From Brevipalpus yothersi (Eukaryota > Arthropoda > Arachnida > Trombidiformes > Tenuipalpidae), in the NCBI GenBank assembly GCA_003956705.1, contig QZCP01000843.1, positions 1-64,000 of the forward strand: a stretch of DNA of 64,000 nucleotides, in the 5' to 3' direction. Positions 45,295 to 58,100 of the stretch are shown here, in pieces; positions within the stretch are counted from its first letter, which is position 1, and every line of letters begins with the position of its first letter. The notes under the pieces are model-generated. The model was not told the DNA's origin and searched no databases. It saw only the letters and a list, made by a program, of their open reading frames with translations. The translations under genes and the position numbers were made by a program.

Positions 45295-46922
45295 ATGAAT
45301 GTTTTACTTGAACCGTTCATCCTTGATAAAGTATTTCAATTCTTGAGTGTTTTTGACGTCGATCGGTGCCAATACGTTTGTCGGACATGGCGTGAATCAG
45401 CTCTACGGAATCTCCAAAAACGTCCAGCCATCGATGAATGCCGATCGATTCTCACTTGTCAGTCCTGGTACATAGGTGAGAGATGAGGCAGCTAATTGAG
45501 ATGTGTTTACACAAACACAAAAAAATTCATCGTATAGAAGCTATAAATGCCTAAACTTTAGCCCTGTTTGTGAATCCTCTGAATAGGAAATTGTAAAGTT
45601 CATGAGATTGTAGAGGGAAAATTTTTGGAAGACCCAGATTGGAATAATCAAAAATGTACTTTCCTTATCTATCTGTTGTCTTTGAACTGAATTAATTTTC
45701 TATTCAATATCGCTCATTCTTTTACTTTCTTTTTCTTTTTTTGACAATATCTCATCCACTGTAGGTAAGTGTTGGCAGTTCTCGGTTCATTGAGATTAAA
45801 TCTTTGTTTATCAACTATTCTCTAGACCCCCTAGATGAAGATGGAATAAGACAAAAAAAGGAGCTCATCACAGAAAATCATAAAATGAACATGGATGAAA
45901 TCGCCAATGGAAGGAAACTTCTCGCTCCTTACGTTTACTATTGGTACTTTTGGAGGGGACCAATTTCAGACTTGTTACCTAAATCTAAGGTTGACCAAAC
46001 TATCCAACATTTCTTGACACATAATGAGAAGTGTATTCCTGGATTTTCCTTTCTACAATACAATGAAGAGTTGGAAGGAGAGTTCATGAAAGAAATCACT
46101 TTCAATCATCCTGCTATCCTCATCAAGCTGAGACCGAAGAATATCGAAAATGAACCCATGATCTGTGAAATGGACAACAGAACTCGACCCCTCGAAATTT
46201 CACAGAAGGAGCGATTTCCAAAGCTATCTTACTGTCCAGATATTTTCTCATTTTTTTCCTATTTCGAAGGGTTCCATCTCAATCGATATATACCAGAATT
46301 CAAGGTAACAATTACCGATTGGTCAGATCGTCGGAGTCCAAGACCAGAAATGAATGACCCAAAATTTCCAGTCAAATCTGTGTTATATTTGGCTACTTCA
46401 GTCGCTGACTTTTCTGCTAAAATAAGTCGAATCGAGAAGCTACTTGCAAAATCCGAAGTTAAGCCGATTGCTTCGGGAGGGGTGCTCAAACTACTTTATG
46501 ATTGGGAATATCCCTTGGATGACGAATTCTTAGAAGACCATATTATATCAACGATTTTCTATGTTAGCCCTAAGAGTAGCAAACCTAAAGAATCTTCGAT
46601 TATCACTATAGCTTTTGCTGGTGAAAGAATCAAGTCAGCAGCTCATGACATCCTATTCATGCCTAATTTCGAGGAAAAGCTTGAAGAATTTAAGCATAGT
46701 CTTGATTTTCCGACTGATGATGGGCGAGTTGTTGGGTTTATATTTGGGCGATATTACAGAGATGTAGGAATGTACAGTGACCCGAGTTATCCTCTCAGAG
46801 TTACTTCCAAGATTCAATCCCTCTTTCCATCTATTAAAACCTCAACAATTGATATCGAAACCCGCTCTCATCTTCCTGAGAATTCTCGTGCAGATATAAC
46901 TCTTCACCTGATTCGATTTTGA
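45295..46922 (+). CDS. F-box protein, FBXO22-like, paralog 7
   Basis: Exons 45295-45475 and 45826-46922 (phase 1) encode 425 residues. It is very close to paralogs 2 and 3: F-box FILDKVFQFLSVFDVDRC, then FEGFHLNRYIP, TDWSDRRSPRP, KSVLYLATSV, IASGGVLKLLYDW, ITIAFAGERIKSAAHD, DDGRVVGFIF, LFPSIKTSTIDIE and LHLIRF. The intron carries GTAG|GTAAGT at 45764/45765, followed 61 bases later by the acceptor used. A convergent finger gene lies at 47816. The start is the first ATG after a TTGAAA. Confidence 0.85.
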
Positions 46923-47815
46923 TTTTCACCTTTCACCAAGCTTTTGTTGACATGAAATTTGTATCACTGGATCAATTAAATATTTCTCGGAAGATTTTGA
47001 ATCTATCATCTTTTATTAACAAACTGTAGATAATGATTCTGCTGATTAGCATCTCTCTCCCGTTCGATAGGAGAATTATCATTATCCTCTTTGAAAGTCA
47101 CTAATGATTTACTTGATATACTCTGATCTCTTAATATACTCAAAAAGCTCCTTAGCACTGGAAGCTAAGTGAAGAAGATCTCATTCTAGCTATTCATCAT
47201 GTACAAAGATTTTGTAAGCAATCATCATGGCAAGCATGTTCACTAGACATTACTAGACTAATTGAAAAGGACTGACAATTTTTTTTGAATCCAATGTAAA
47301 TTGACCATTGGGCTGACCCCGACACAGATCGTGAGCGTTGAACAAATGATATGTATCTGCAAACTATTTCATTGAGATCAATATCAGAAAGAATTGTCAA
47401 TTGTGAAAGAAATTGAATCGCGTAAGCTACAGCTAAAGATTGACTGCTTTGCTATGATGGAGCATTATATATTACTCCATAGATTGTCATAGAATCCATT
47501 TGATATTGAAGATGATGGTCAGTGAGTCAAATTAATAAAGTTGGGATTCATTTGGAAGCTCCTTCTGTCACCCATAAATATTACTCTGATCACCACTATT
47601 TGGTTTAAACACGCGAATGCACTAATATTTTTTTATCATTAGATTTCCTGAGAATACTTACATGTATCTCTCTCCCATCGTATCCCATTGCTATCAAAAA
47701 TCGATGGCGAATGTCCGAATAACAGATAATAATTTTAAAATATTAAAATATATTTTAATTTTAGATTCTCAAAATTTGAGATGAATATTTATTCGATGAT
47801 TTCCGATAAATGCAG
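46923..47815. other. Spacer between paralog 7 and finger gene 4
   Basis: Paralogous to 23342-24694 and 32901-34085. A short minus-strand frame at 47197-47400 is the decayed version of 33206-33463. No gene is supported. Confidence 0.5.
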
Positions 47816-48358
47816 TCAATCTGTTTGATCATCTAAAACTTCGATCGGTTCTTTCTTGGCTTTCTTTGTAATATCAGGCTCTTCTTGAATCCTTTTAGCA
47901 CATGCAATCTTTCTTCCTTTTTGGCCATTCATGTGTCTATACACCTGAGTGCGATGTCCAGAAGGAGGCATAAACTCACAATATGGACACATGTACCTCT
48001 TGCTTTGAGGCGTTTCCTTTGCTCTTGGATCTTCCAAACATAAAAATAAATGATTTCCTTTTTGTTTTTTGACATATAAAGTCACATCAGCCATTGGAAT
48101 TCCGGGTTTTAGTTTCTTCACAGTTGGAACTCCTGCCTCTTCAATGTCAAGATTTTCAAGTTGCACACAGATTCTCGGGTAGTGAACTTTTTTGTATTTT
48201 ACTCCATCAGGACCTGTACAGATTTCCACTCCATGTAAGGCTTCCATAACGTCTCGAATAGATCTCTTCTGTAAATCAGAAGCGATAAAAACTGAAAGTG
48301 TTACAATTTTAAATTATCATCCACATAAAACAGAACTCACATGACTTTGCTGGGCCAT
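47816..48358 (-). CDS. Small single C2H2-finger protein 4
   Basis: Exon 1 (48358-48341, MAQQSH) and exon 2 (48268-47816), phase 0, give 156 residues. Contains RSIRDVMEALHGVEICTG, MADVTLYVKKQKG, one finger C-P-Y-C-x12-H-x3-H (CPYCEFMPPSGHRTQVYRHM) and the basic tail KRIQEEPDITKKAKKEP, ending in QTD. It is most similar to finger gene 2. The single finger plus basic tail suggests a nuclear or nucleic-acid-associated protein, but no function is known to me. Convergent with F-box paralog 7. Confidence 0.75.
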
Positions 48359-49146
48359 AATAAATACCAATGAAATGTGACAGAAACTAACAAAAAAAAT
48401 CACAATGTAACTTACCGAAAGAAGTTGGCCACTTTACAGTAGTTTAAAATGAAGAGAATCCGATTTAGAATACATATGTATAAGTGCAACCATTTTGACA
48501 TGAATCACACACACAGTTGATCAGATGAGATGAGAAACTGAAAGGATTCGAAAATGAAGCGCAACCATATTGAAAACCAAGATTTCACTTCACTCAAAAA
48601 TTTTGATTTCCTTCAATTGAAAAAGGTTTTGCTTATTTTGAAAAAAGGTTTACTTCATCTGAAACGACTGTAAATACTCTCGAAACTTGTGAAATCATTG
48701 AGAATCTCGAAATCAAATTGTTATGAGTCATTCTGGTGATAACTTGATATCGATACAAGAAGCAACCAATCAAAATTGATGGGTCCACTTCATCGCTCTT
48801 GTTGACGCCTCAAATAATGTTCACATTCTTGGAAAAAATATTTTTTAAAATGATTCTTGTGAAAATCGAGCAAGAAAATGGCCAATCCAACAATATTTCA
48901 AAAATTTCGGTTTTAAGGGGTGATAATCTCTACAGGATAGAATCTATGGCTTCCTAATTCTGTCTAACGTTCGATCAAGGCTACAAACTGTAATTATTTT
49001 GTGATGTGTGTCGTTCAACTGCTAAAAATCTGATTTACTACCTTCCTTCCTACTCCAACCAAAACCATTAAAGGTTCACAGGTCATACACTTGCTACATG
49101 AACTTGCTCAATTAACACTGGCACGCTAACACCGAAAGCTTATCAA
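48359..49146. promoter_or_regulatory. Upstream region of finger gene 4
   Basis: Matches 27894-28370 to about 49060, but with an extra AT-rich segment at about 48440-48660. The shared GGTCCACTTCATCGCTCT and GTTGACGCCTCAAAT lie at about 48781-48815. Confidence 0.5.
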
Positions 49147-49449
49147 TCAATCAGAGCTCAAAATACAAATGCCTCGATCAATTGAACTGAGATTCCACTT
49201 GTAATCAAATGATAAAAATTTTTCAGCTACTGATGTGAAATTATAATCATCTGGTATACATTCCAAAAATGGGAATTTTGGTGTGAAAAAAGCTCTTTCA
49301 GGTGAAAGTACAAGAGAAAATGTAATTTGAATGATGAATGATGAATTGATAAATTTTCCTAATTGCCGAAACAAATTAATAATAGTCAAGCATTGGGTAC
49401 TTAATTCATTATCTTCCACAAACTTGAAATCTCCCGGAAAGCAGTCCAT
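49147..49449 (-). CDS. Hypothetical 100-residue ORF
   Basis: An ATG-initiated open frame with balanced composition (FPGDFKFVEDNELSTQC, LFRQLGKFINSSF, FPFLECIPDDYNF). No domain, signal peptide or flanking splice sites were recognised. It lies just outside the duplicated block. It could be a small gene, an exon, or chance. Confidence 0.25.
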   Translation of the reverse strand: MDCFPGDFKFVEDNELSTQCLTIINLFRQLGKFINSSFIIQITFSLVLSPERAFFTPKFPFLECIPDDYNFTSVAEKFLSFDYKWNLSSIDRGICILSSD

Positions 49450-51355
49450 TCACCTCACATTTTATCGAAATTATCCACAATGTGCTCAATCTAATTCTTG
49501 TCTTCAAAAATATCATATTTGTTAAGAAAAAAATTCGTTCAATAGAGATCAAATAAAACTCTCTAAAATTCGAATATTCCAACACTCTATCTCAACAGTT
49601 TCTCCAAAAAAAATACCAACACTAATGAACGATCACTGGGAAATGAAATTTTTATGATTATCTACTGGATCATAGAACAGAAGGCTTCCTCTCACATTGA
49701 TACACATGATTGATATTGTGTTGAATAGTTGAACAGTGATCAAGCTATTCACAGAGATGATTATTGGCAATAATTCAGTAGCGAAAAAAATTTTCCCGCT
49801 AACAAGCCAGAAGCAGCACAGCTGACATGAGCTCGATTATTGAGCAAAGCATCAACACTGTTGATTCAACAGTCACACATACAAACACACTTCCTCAAGA
49901 CTAGATCTCGAGATGTAAGCCACAACATGTGTGATCAAGAAATCTGAGGATCATTTAATCACACTCAACTTTAACAGTGTCTCTCTTTCTCCCATCGTCT
50001 TGTGATTCTTGTTTGCTCACATGTGTTATACAATGATCTAAATGTCCTTGTTACCACTGTTTTCGAGGACAATTCTGATTGAAGATTCCACTGGAACATG
50101 TGCATCATGAAAATATTGTATCCTCTTGCAATCTATTGATGAATCTCATCTTCAATGATTATCGATACATTTACAATCAATTGATAATTATGTTCTACCT
50201 GTGTGTAAAGCGGTGATTTCTAGTGAAAAAAAACAAATTTTGGACAATTAAGGGGACACATTTTATCCTGTAATCATTCAGTCTGGTAAGTGATTTAACT
50301 TGTTGTGTTGATAAAAAACATGTGGCCAAAGTGAGGCTTCAGTTAGCGGCTTTTGTGGCCTGTAAACAAGCATTGCTGAAAGCATGCTTCTGCATGATTC
50401 GGCATGTTCACCTCGTGGCCACTTTGTGGGATGGAAAATTTTTTGACCATCATTTGATCAACCATCTAGTCAGTTGATGTCCATCGTTTTGCGCTCTCTT
50501 TTGTGGTGAACATGATGATGATGAACTATTGCGCAACCGACAAGTGAGCGAGTGATGAGTTTTTATGACAGGATTTAAATTTATGATTTCCTGGAAGTTT
50601 ATTAATTTTGATCATCTGTTGTCATTTAACCCGTGAATTTGAAAATTTCCCCTGAAAAAATGATGTGTTAACTTTTCGAAGAATTGTTGATCTCTCTCTC
50701 TACGTTGTCCACTTCACATGTGACAAAATCGGATGATGATTTTTGTTGCTTTATAAATTATTTTCTATCGGTTTAATCGAAATATCATCCATTGAAAATT
50801 CTTTCATCACATGTTAAATCACGATCTCTTCCACCATTACGCTTGAAGTATATGCTATCGCCCCGGATATCAGCTTTGTTCATGAGAGCCTCGCAAGTCG
50901 TCATTCCATTAATCTATTATCTCCTATGAAATCTCGTATGATCACGATCGTTATCACCTCTTGGAGAATGCTTTTTCTACTCTTTCCGATTGGAAAACAA
51001 TCGGAAGGAGTTCTCATTTGAACATTTACTTCAATATGATCATCTCATTTCCAAATTCTCGTTCCCACAGGTTACTCTGTTTGAAAATCGATACATTGTA
51101 ATTGAATGTGATTCAGCCTCAATCGACTCTTCCAATTGATCGAAGTTGCGTCAATATAATGTGTTAGCATCAACACTCATATTACTGTACTCTCCACGAA
51201 TCTTATTCATACATTTATTCTCTCATCGTTGTGAGAGAAGATTTGATCATCCTAAATTTTATTTGAAATTTGAGACAAAATCATCTCTTCTCACCTCATC
51301 ACCACTCAATATTGACGATCAGTGAAAGTTTAAAGCAAATATTCGAACAACAACA
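49450..51355. other. Intergenic, about 1.9 kb
   Basis: Separates the F-box cluster from the conserved SLC25 gene. The last few hundred bases are probably the promoter and 5' UTR of that gene. No repeat, RNA gene or ORF with support was seen. Confidence 0.45.
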
Positions 51356-52592
51356 ATGTCATCTAATGTGAAGCCTGAGAGGCGAGTTGGAAGATGGTAT
51401 GATATTTTTTGTTTGGAACTTTCTCTCAATTCACTTTTCACTATCAACTGTGAACTTGAGCTAGTGGCTTGATACTCTAGTTCAGTACAGAGATGAAGAA
51501 TCTTATGAGATCGATAAATCATTCTTCGAAAACACCAGCTATCATTCCACTTGACTAACTTGGTTTTTTTCTGTTTTCAGGTATTTCGGTGGCATTGCAT
51601 CTGCCATGGCTGCTGCATGTACTCATCCTCTTGATCTCCTCAAAGTTCATCTTCAAACAACTACTACTGCCCAGCTGGCTGGAGCTGGAAATGCACCTCC
51701 TGCTACTCTGATAACATCAACTTTCTCCATAATTCGTAAACAAGGAGTGATTGCCCTATATAATGGACTGTCAGCATCTTTACTTCGCCAACTCACCTAT
51801 TCGACAACTCGATTTGCTGCCTATGAGACGGTTAAAAATAGATTCATGCAATACGATGCAAATGGTTTACCTTACATGCCATTCTATCAAAAAGTGATGC
51901 TTGCTGCCGTCTCAGGAGCAGTGGGTGGAGCAATCGGTACACCGGCTGATATGGTTAATGTTCGGATGCAGAACGATATCAAGATGCCACTTGATAAGAG
52001 AAGAAAGTTAGTTGAAAATTTTTCTGATTGGTAAAATTGGAGTCAAAATGATAACAGTTTTTTTCATCCTTTTTAGCTATAAACACGCTTTCGATGGACT
52101 ATGGAAAGTCTATAAAACAGAAGGAGTGTCTCGATTATTTAATGGAGTGTCAACAGCAACACCAAGGGCTGCACTACTGTGCATTGGACAGCTCGCCATG
52201 TATGATGAGATAAAATATTCCATGTTGCACTACTTGCCCAACATATTTCAAGATAATACCATGACACACTTCACAGCAAGTTTAATCGCTGGTGGAACTG
52301 CCACCACAATAACTCAGCCATTAGATGTGATCAAAACCAGAATGATGTCTGCTCCACCTGGAACTTACAAAAGTATTGCTCACTGTGCCAAAGATGTGTT
52401 TCGAAATCATGGCCCACTTGGGTTCTTCAAAGGTTAGTTACTTGGGCCAACAATTTTTCCTGTACTAACTTGGTTCTTATGTCATTTTCAGGTTATGTTC
52501 CAGCATTTGTTCGCTTGGGCCCTCAAACAATTCTGACATTCATATTCTTCGAACAACTGAGGTTACGCTTTGGATATATAAAAACCGGCTGA
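51356..52592 (+). CDS. SLC25A10: Mitochondrial dicarboxylate carrier (SLC25A10-like)
   Basis: Exons 51356-51396, 51581-52006, 52077-52432 and 52492-52592 encode 307 residues. Three carrier repeats are visible, each with the P-x-[DE]-x2-[KR] signature: PLDLLK at residues 30-35, PADMVNVR in the middle and PLDVIKTR in the last third. Six transmembrane helices are expected in the inner mitochondrial membrane. The WYFGGIASA start, LYNGLSASLLRQLTYSTTRF and LFNGVSTATPRA segments are characteristic of the dicarboxylate carrier, which exchanges malate or succinate for phosphate, sulfate or thiosulfate. The first exon is only 41 bases, splitting the Trp codon. Tail to tail with the GDT1 gene. Confidence 0.93.
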
Positions 52593-52864
52593 AGATCCAA
52601 CAAGTTTCTAGACTATATCTTGAGATCAATTTTGTTATGTGTTGAGGTTGTCCAGATATTCTATCTCACGTTCTGGTCCTCTATTTGAGTTTTTCTAACA
52701 AATTGGTGTATATTCAAGGTTTTATGTTTGTGAAGCAAATAGTTAGTCATATTAATTGGGCTCCCAGTGAATTGTTTCTCTCCATATGATTACTCGTGAG
52801 CCAGTATCGTCCATTTCTCCTTCAGCTCGCCTCGAACTTATCATGGGTGAATCGTTTTTAATCT

Positions 52865-54083
52865 TCACTGTTTTGGAGGTGGTCCTCTGATGGCAAAATA
52901 TACCGCATAGGCCAAGAATGAGAAACTGCCCAACACATACGCTGAAAAGAGTGTTAAAGTGAAAGTTTTTTGCCTGGGTCTTTATACTTTTTCTCACTTA
53001 TCCGCTTAGAAAGATAACTTCCAATCAGTCCCAATCCGAAAACTGCAATACAGAGGGGCAACAAATGTCCAATAACAGCACCAAGGATAACTCCTACAGT
53101 ATTCTGTTGGAATTTTCGCAAAATATAGAATCGTTTATCATAAATGGAAAATCATCTTACCAGCTGATTGGTCAAGGATACCAAAACAAACTGAGATCTA
53201 TCACCAAATTCACCGCAAAATATGGCAAGAAATGTTCGAAAAAATTGCGTACTCTTCCGACTTTTTTTATGAGTTTTTTGTTCGAGCTTGTTGTTTCCAT
53301 CCTCAATATTCTCGGTTCCTACAGATTTGTTCTCTACTATAAGATTCATCTTGTCAAGATCTTCACTAGCCACATCGTTGTTAAAGGGATTCATAATTAC
53401 CGTTTGCCAGATTCTCATCAGTCGAAGCTTGTTCTTCCGCTTCCGCTTCTTTCAAATCTTCATCTTCTTCGGGTCTATAAGTGAAAGCTATCCGGACAAA
53501 TTGATCTCAACTGATGCAACTTTCTCATGTTTTTACTCACCTGTATACATCATCTGCAGACCGAAAATTACAAATGATGCCGTGCAAATATAGTGTAATA
53601 CGGTAGTATCGATAGACTCTTTTAGAAGGATTCCAATTCCGACTAACTTTCGAAAAATGTTTAGTAAAAAATACAATCTGATTGGCAATACAAGTTTTCA
53701 TTCAACATACACTGATTACTGACCTGACAGAATGATGGATAAAAATTGTGCAAGGGCTGCCCCCAAAAAGACGATCGTTCTATCGCCCATTGTTGCCTGA
53801 ACTGCACTCAGGAAAAAGGTTTTATCTCCAAGTTCAGAGGTGAACACCAGCGTGGATGATTCTACCAGAGCCATCCAAAAACCTACTCTGAGAAAGAGAT
53901 GGTAGCAATTAGATTAGTCCAATGTGTGATTTATAAATTTTTTCTCTATATTTCTTACCCAGAACTATTGCTTGTAATGTCTATTATATTGTTCATATCT
54001 CCGTTTCCCAATCGGGGTGATATCGTTAAGGAATCCACAGGAGAATTAATCATACTCTCTAATTCTTCTCCTAATGATCCCAT
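52865..54083 (-). CDS. GDT1/TMEM165-family Golgi Mn2+/Ca2+ transporter
   Basis: Seven exons: 54083-53959, 53887-53724, 53642-53541, 53466-53401, 53336-53161, 53103-52998 and 52941-52865; 271 residues. The two family signatures E-x-G-D-[KR]-[ST] are present: ELGDKT at residues 60-65 and EFGDRSQ at 195-201, each in a hydrophobic half, separated by a Glu-rich linker (EDLKEAEAEEQ). UPF0016/GDT1 proteins exchange cations for protons in the Golgi and support glycosylation. The start of exon 4 is ambiguous (AAG-AAG acceptor choice differing by one codon), and the 64-base intron at 53337-53400 was inferred from frame. No clear signal peptide is present. The conserved core is certain. Confidence 0.85.
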
Positions 54084-55166
54084 CTTTTGTGCCCGAGAGT
54101 GAAATAAAATTTCGTTCTGATAAGCTTCAGCTTCACCTTTAGGATGCTACAGGTCTTATCATCTTCATCTTAACGGTTGATCCAAATAATAAGTTGATGG
54201 CGCTACGAAATTGTATGTTTACTTGTTACCCAGAATTCTTTTGATTCAGATTTGAGAGAAAAATCAAATGAGCCGTCGAAAATCCCTTCCAGAATCAGAG
54301 AAGCAAACGAGATGTGAAACGATGAAAGTATTCTCTCCACATAGTTCTAGAAGTAGATGTCATTGATTTTCCTTTTAAGTCCATTAGGGAAAAATCTGAT
54401 TTCATTCACCTCTTCATACAACTCTTCGATTTCGTACACTAATCCTCCATCCGATGCTTCTATTTAGCTCACATTTCCACCAAGATCTTCTCCTCATCTT
54501 TCTCAAGAGTTCACCCATGAGTTTTGTGCCACAATGGGCTCAAACTAGGTTGACTGCATTCTGCCCAAATAGCCAAAATTACATCAGTTCCAGATGAGTC
54601 AGATCCAGTCGGTTTTCAACACATACGCATATATACGCATGAGAAGTGAACGAAAAAATGATACCCAGAACGAAGTTCATACACGTCAATATTTCAAACA
54701 TTTTGAATATTTTAAGAAAAATTATGCATCCCCAAAATTTTTCGAGTGACTAAAAGTTTGTCAATTTGTTAATTTTTTTTTTCGATTTTCACTTCTTCTG
54801 TAGCTCGAAGAGTTCACACTGGGAGCAGCACTTTCCATGTGAATTTTTTCCTGGAATTTTAATTGCTTTTTCAAAATTACTTTCACCTCGTACTCAATCC
54901 TTTTCTGCCATCAATTGTCTGCTAATTAATCTAATTAATAAGTATCATATCTCCCAAAAGATATACAAGGTGCCTAGAAGTGTGTAGCACAAGAAGTGTT
55001 CAATAGAACTGGTGAAATCATCGGGATCGTCACTTTCAAAAAACAGTAGTAGTGTTACCATGCGTTTTAATAACCGATTGACTCATCTTCTGCTTTAAAG
55101 GTAAGAGTAAATTATTCATCAATCTGTAAGAGGTATATTAAGCCCACCTTGTATATTGGCTCATAG
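54084..55166. other. Intergenic; 5' flank of the retroelement
   Basis: AT-rich, with no supported ORF. The element's 5' UTR or promoter should lie at its right end. A GTAAGAG donor-like site at 55101 and TATATTGG near 55150 are noted but not interpreted. The left boundary of the element cannot be placed without a second copy. Confidence 0.45.
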
Positions 55167-58100
55167 ATGAATACTACAGTGGCACTTCTTAACTGCAATA
55201 AAAGAAAAGATGCGGTAGATGAAGCCCTACAATTCCTCGAAGATGATACTCATTGGATTCTGATTACGAATGAGCCCAAGGTAGATTGTTACGTTACATT
55301 GGATTCTAACATCAAGTGCTTTCGTGGTATTCATTCTGATAATGTAGCGATCATCACAAACATGAGCCATTGGGAATTGATTTGGTCACCAAATGAATAT
55401 GACGTGATTATCATCAGGAGAAAGTTCAAATTTGGTATGGTATTTATATGCGGAACGTATTTTAACCCAAGATTAAGCTATATCCAAGTCAAAGAGCAAG
55501 TCAAAGCAATTCATAATTATCTAAAAAACCTCAAAGCACACAGAATTATCCTTGCTGGAGATATGAATTGCAACCATGAAATATGGTCTGCCAAAAAGAA
55601 TGATGCCAAGGGTAACATTATTGGCGAAGCTCTTATTCACTTGAGACTCACCGGAATATACCATCCAGATGGAGTCAATTTTACCAGAATCAACACGGTT
55701 AATGGACAACTTTCATGGTTGGATACAATTTGTACTGATTTGTTTATATCATCCAAATGTATTGCTTCTGGTACCAGACACATGTCCAACAGCGACCATA
55801 GATTATTATATGCTGAGTTTAAGTGGAATAATAATAGTGTCATGGTAATTAACAAGTCAAAGCTCCTCAAATTAGCCGCAAGAATTGATATGAGCTTTTT
55901 GACTGCTCCTTGGAATGGATGGGAAGATGCTGATATAAGAGCCACCAAACTTCAGAATATCATGATCGATATTTGTGAAAAAGCAACCGCAAAAAGCAAT
56001 TCTCGACCAAAAAAGATACCGGAAGTTCTGAGGAGCAAAAAGCTCAGATTAACTAGAATTATAAGGAAATTCAAAGGTAATCCTGATATGTTGGACAAAA
56101 TCAAAGAGCTAAAAGAAGTAAAGAGGAAGGTGAAATGGTTGAAAAGAGCATCTAATAGGTTATTCATCAAAACACAGGTAGCAAGGAATGGTCCATGGTG
56201 GGGTATAAAAAGACAGCTTAATCCCTTATTCTTTAAAAGAATTGCATCTTTTGATCTAAAAGATACAGAGAGCAAGCTAGAGATTCACCTTGAAGAAGCG
56301 GTAAAACATTACCAGCACAACAAGCCTAATGAAGAGAGATGTATCCAAAATATGAACATTGATGTGCCACTCAAATCAATGGATATAATAGGAGATCTCA
56401 GCAGATCAATCGCAGCCAAAACATGCAAATATGACCATTTCGTGTCATGCAAGACTTTAAGCTTTCTAATGAATCTATTTGCAAAAGATATTGTTGATTT
56501 TGTGCTCTTATGCTTAAGCAAAGGATATACACCTCAAAGCGTTAAAAGATCTAAAACAACGTTCATACCGAAAGCCTGTGGAATCAAAATGAGGCCTTTG
56601 TCAATCTTACATCCGCTATATCGGCTATTTGACTTTACTATCTTAAAATGGCTCATTTCATCCACAACCATTGAAATCGATTATCAATTTGGTTTCTTAG
56701 CAGAAAAAAGCGTAATCGATTTGTTTATCAGAATTAGAAAGATATTAACACAATTTAGTGAATCCAATCCAGCACTCATGATATGTTTGGACCTGGCCGA
56801 TGCTTTTGAAAGAATATGTTTCAACCTAATCAAGTATGCTCTCTCTATGGTAGGTGTTGATGATAAGCTCAATGAAGTGATATTACAACACATAAAGAAT
56901 AGATCCTCATATATCATATGGAAAGGGGAAAAGAAGTGGAAACACCACACCAGTGGAGTGCCTCAAGGCTCAGCTTTGGCCCCAGTAGTCTTCTGTATCA
57001 TGGCAAAAGTAATGGGTTTTTTGGAAGATGAAAAAACAAAGTTCGCTATTTTTGCAGATGACTTCAATATATTAATTGAAGGACAATCAAACCTTTATTG
57101 GCGAGATGGAGAGAAAAAGATTGAAGCCATTGCAAAATTGCTAAAAATTGGTAATCTGGAGATCAACACAAATAAAACAAAAATCTTCTTAGTTCGTCAA
57201 GGAAAAGTGATTAAATCAAAGTGGATACCGGAAAATGGGAAATTTGCAGTTCTAGGAGAAAGAAAAGACGTTGAGCTGGAGTGCAAGGTACTAGGAATTG
57301 AAATGAAATTCCAACGTAATGAAATCAAAATTCCTAACGTAATGATTGAAGCGCTGATGAAGAAAAAAGCTTTTATGGCAAGATATGCAGCTAACATTCA
57401 AGAACTCAAACCAGAATGGGCTCAGACCTTGGTCCAATCCATTATGATTGGCACAGCCAACTATTATGGTCAAATCCAAAGATTGTTCACAAAATGGGAC
57501 ACTTTTGAATCTCAGTGCGAAGCAGCTCAAATGGTCATTGGAGGAACAATGATCAAATGCCTCAATCTTAAAAGAAACATGAGCTTCAATTTAGCATATT
57601 ATCTATGCTGCAAGTGGCCACTAAGTGTCTTAATTGAAAAAACTTTGATCAACGGTAAACTTAAGCTGACCAAAGTTAAAAAAGATGAATGGGAGCCAAT
57701 CGATCGTTGGGACCCCAACTTATATGGCATGAAATTAATCGATGATGAGAATGTTTGGAAAAGTCACCCAATTGATAAACCAATAACTGAATGGAATGAA
57801 AATACTCTCCCCAATATTAGGTATTGGAGGAGAACGTATTTTTCGGATCAATGGATAAAAATCACCTTCACCACAGACAGTGAAGCTGAAGAGCATCCTT
57901 TCATTTTCAGATTTTGGACTCATGGTGCTTCCTATCTTGACAATATTACATACGCATTTTATGTTATTCTTCAGCCCATCATCCACCTGTACAAGGGACG
58001 AAAGATAGCCATCGAATGTGACAAAGCTGTTGCAAATAGGATAGCCAAACCGCTGAAGAATAATAGTCTTTTCAAATTGTCGAGTCAATTTGACTGCAAA

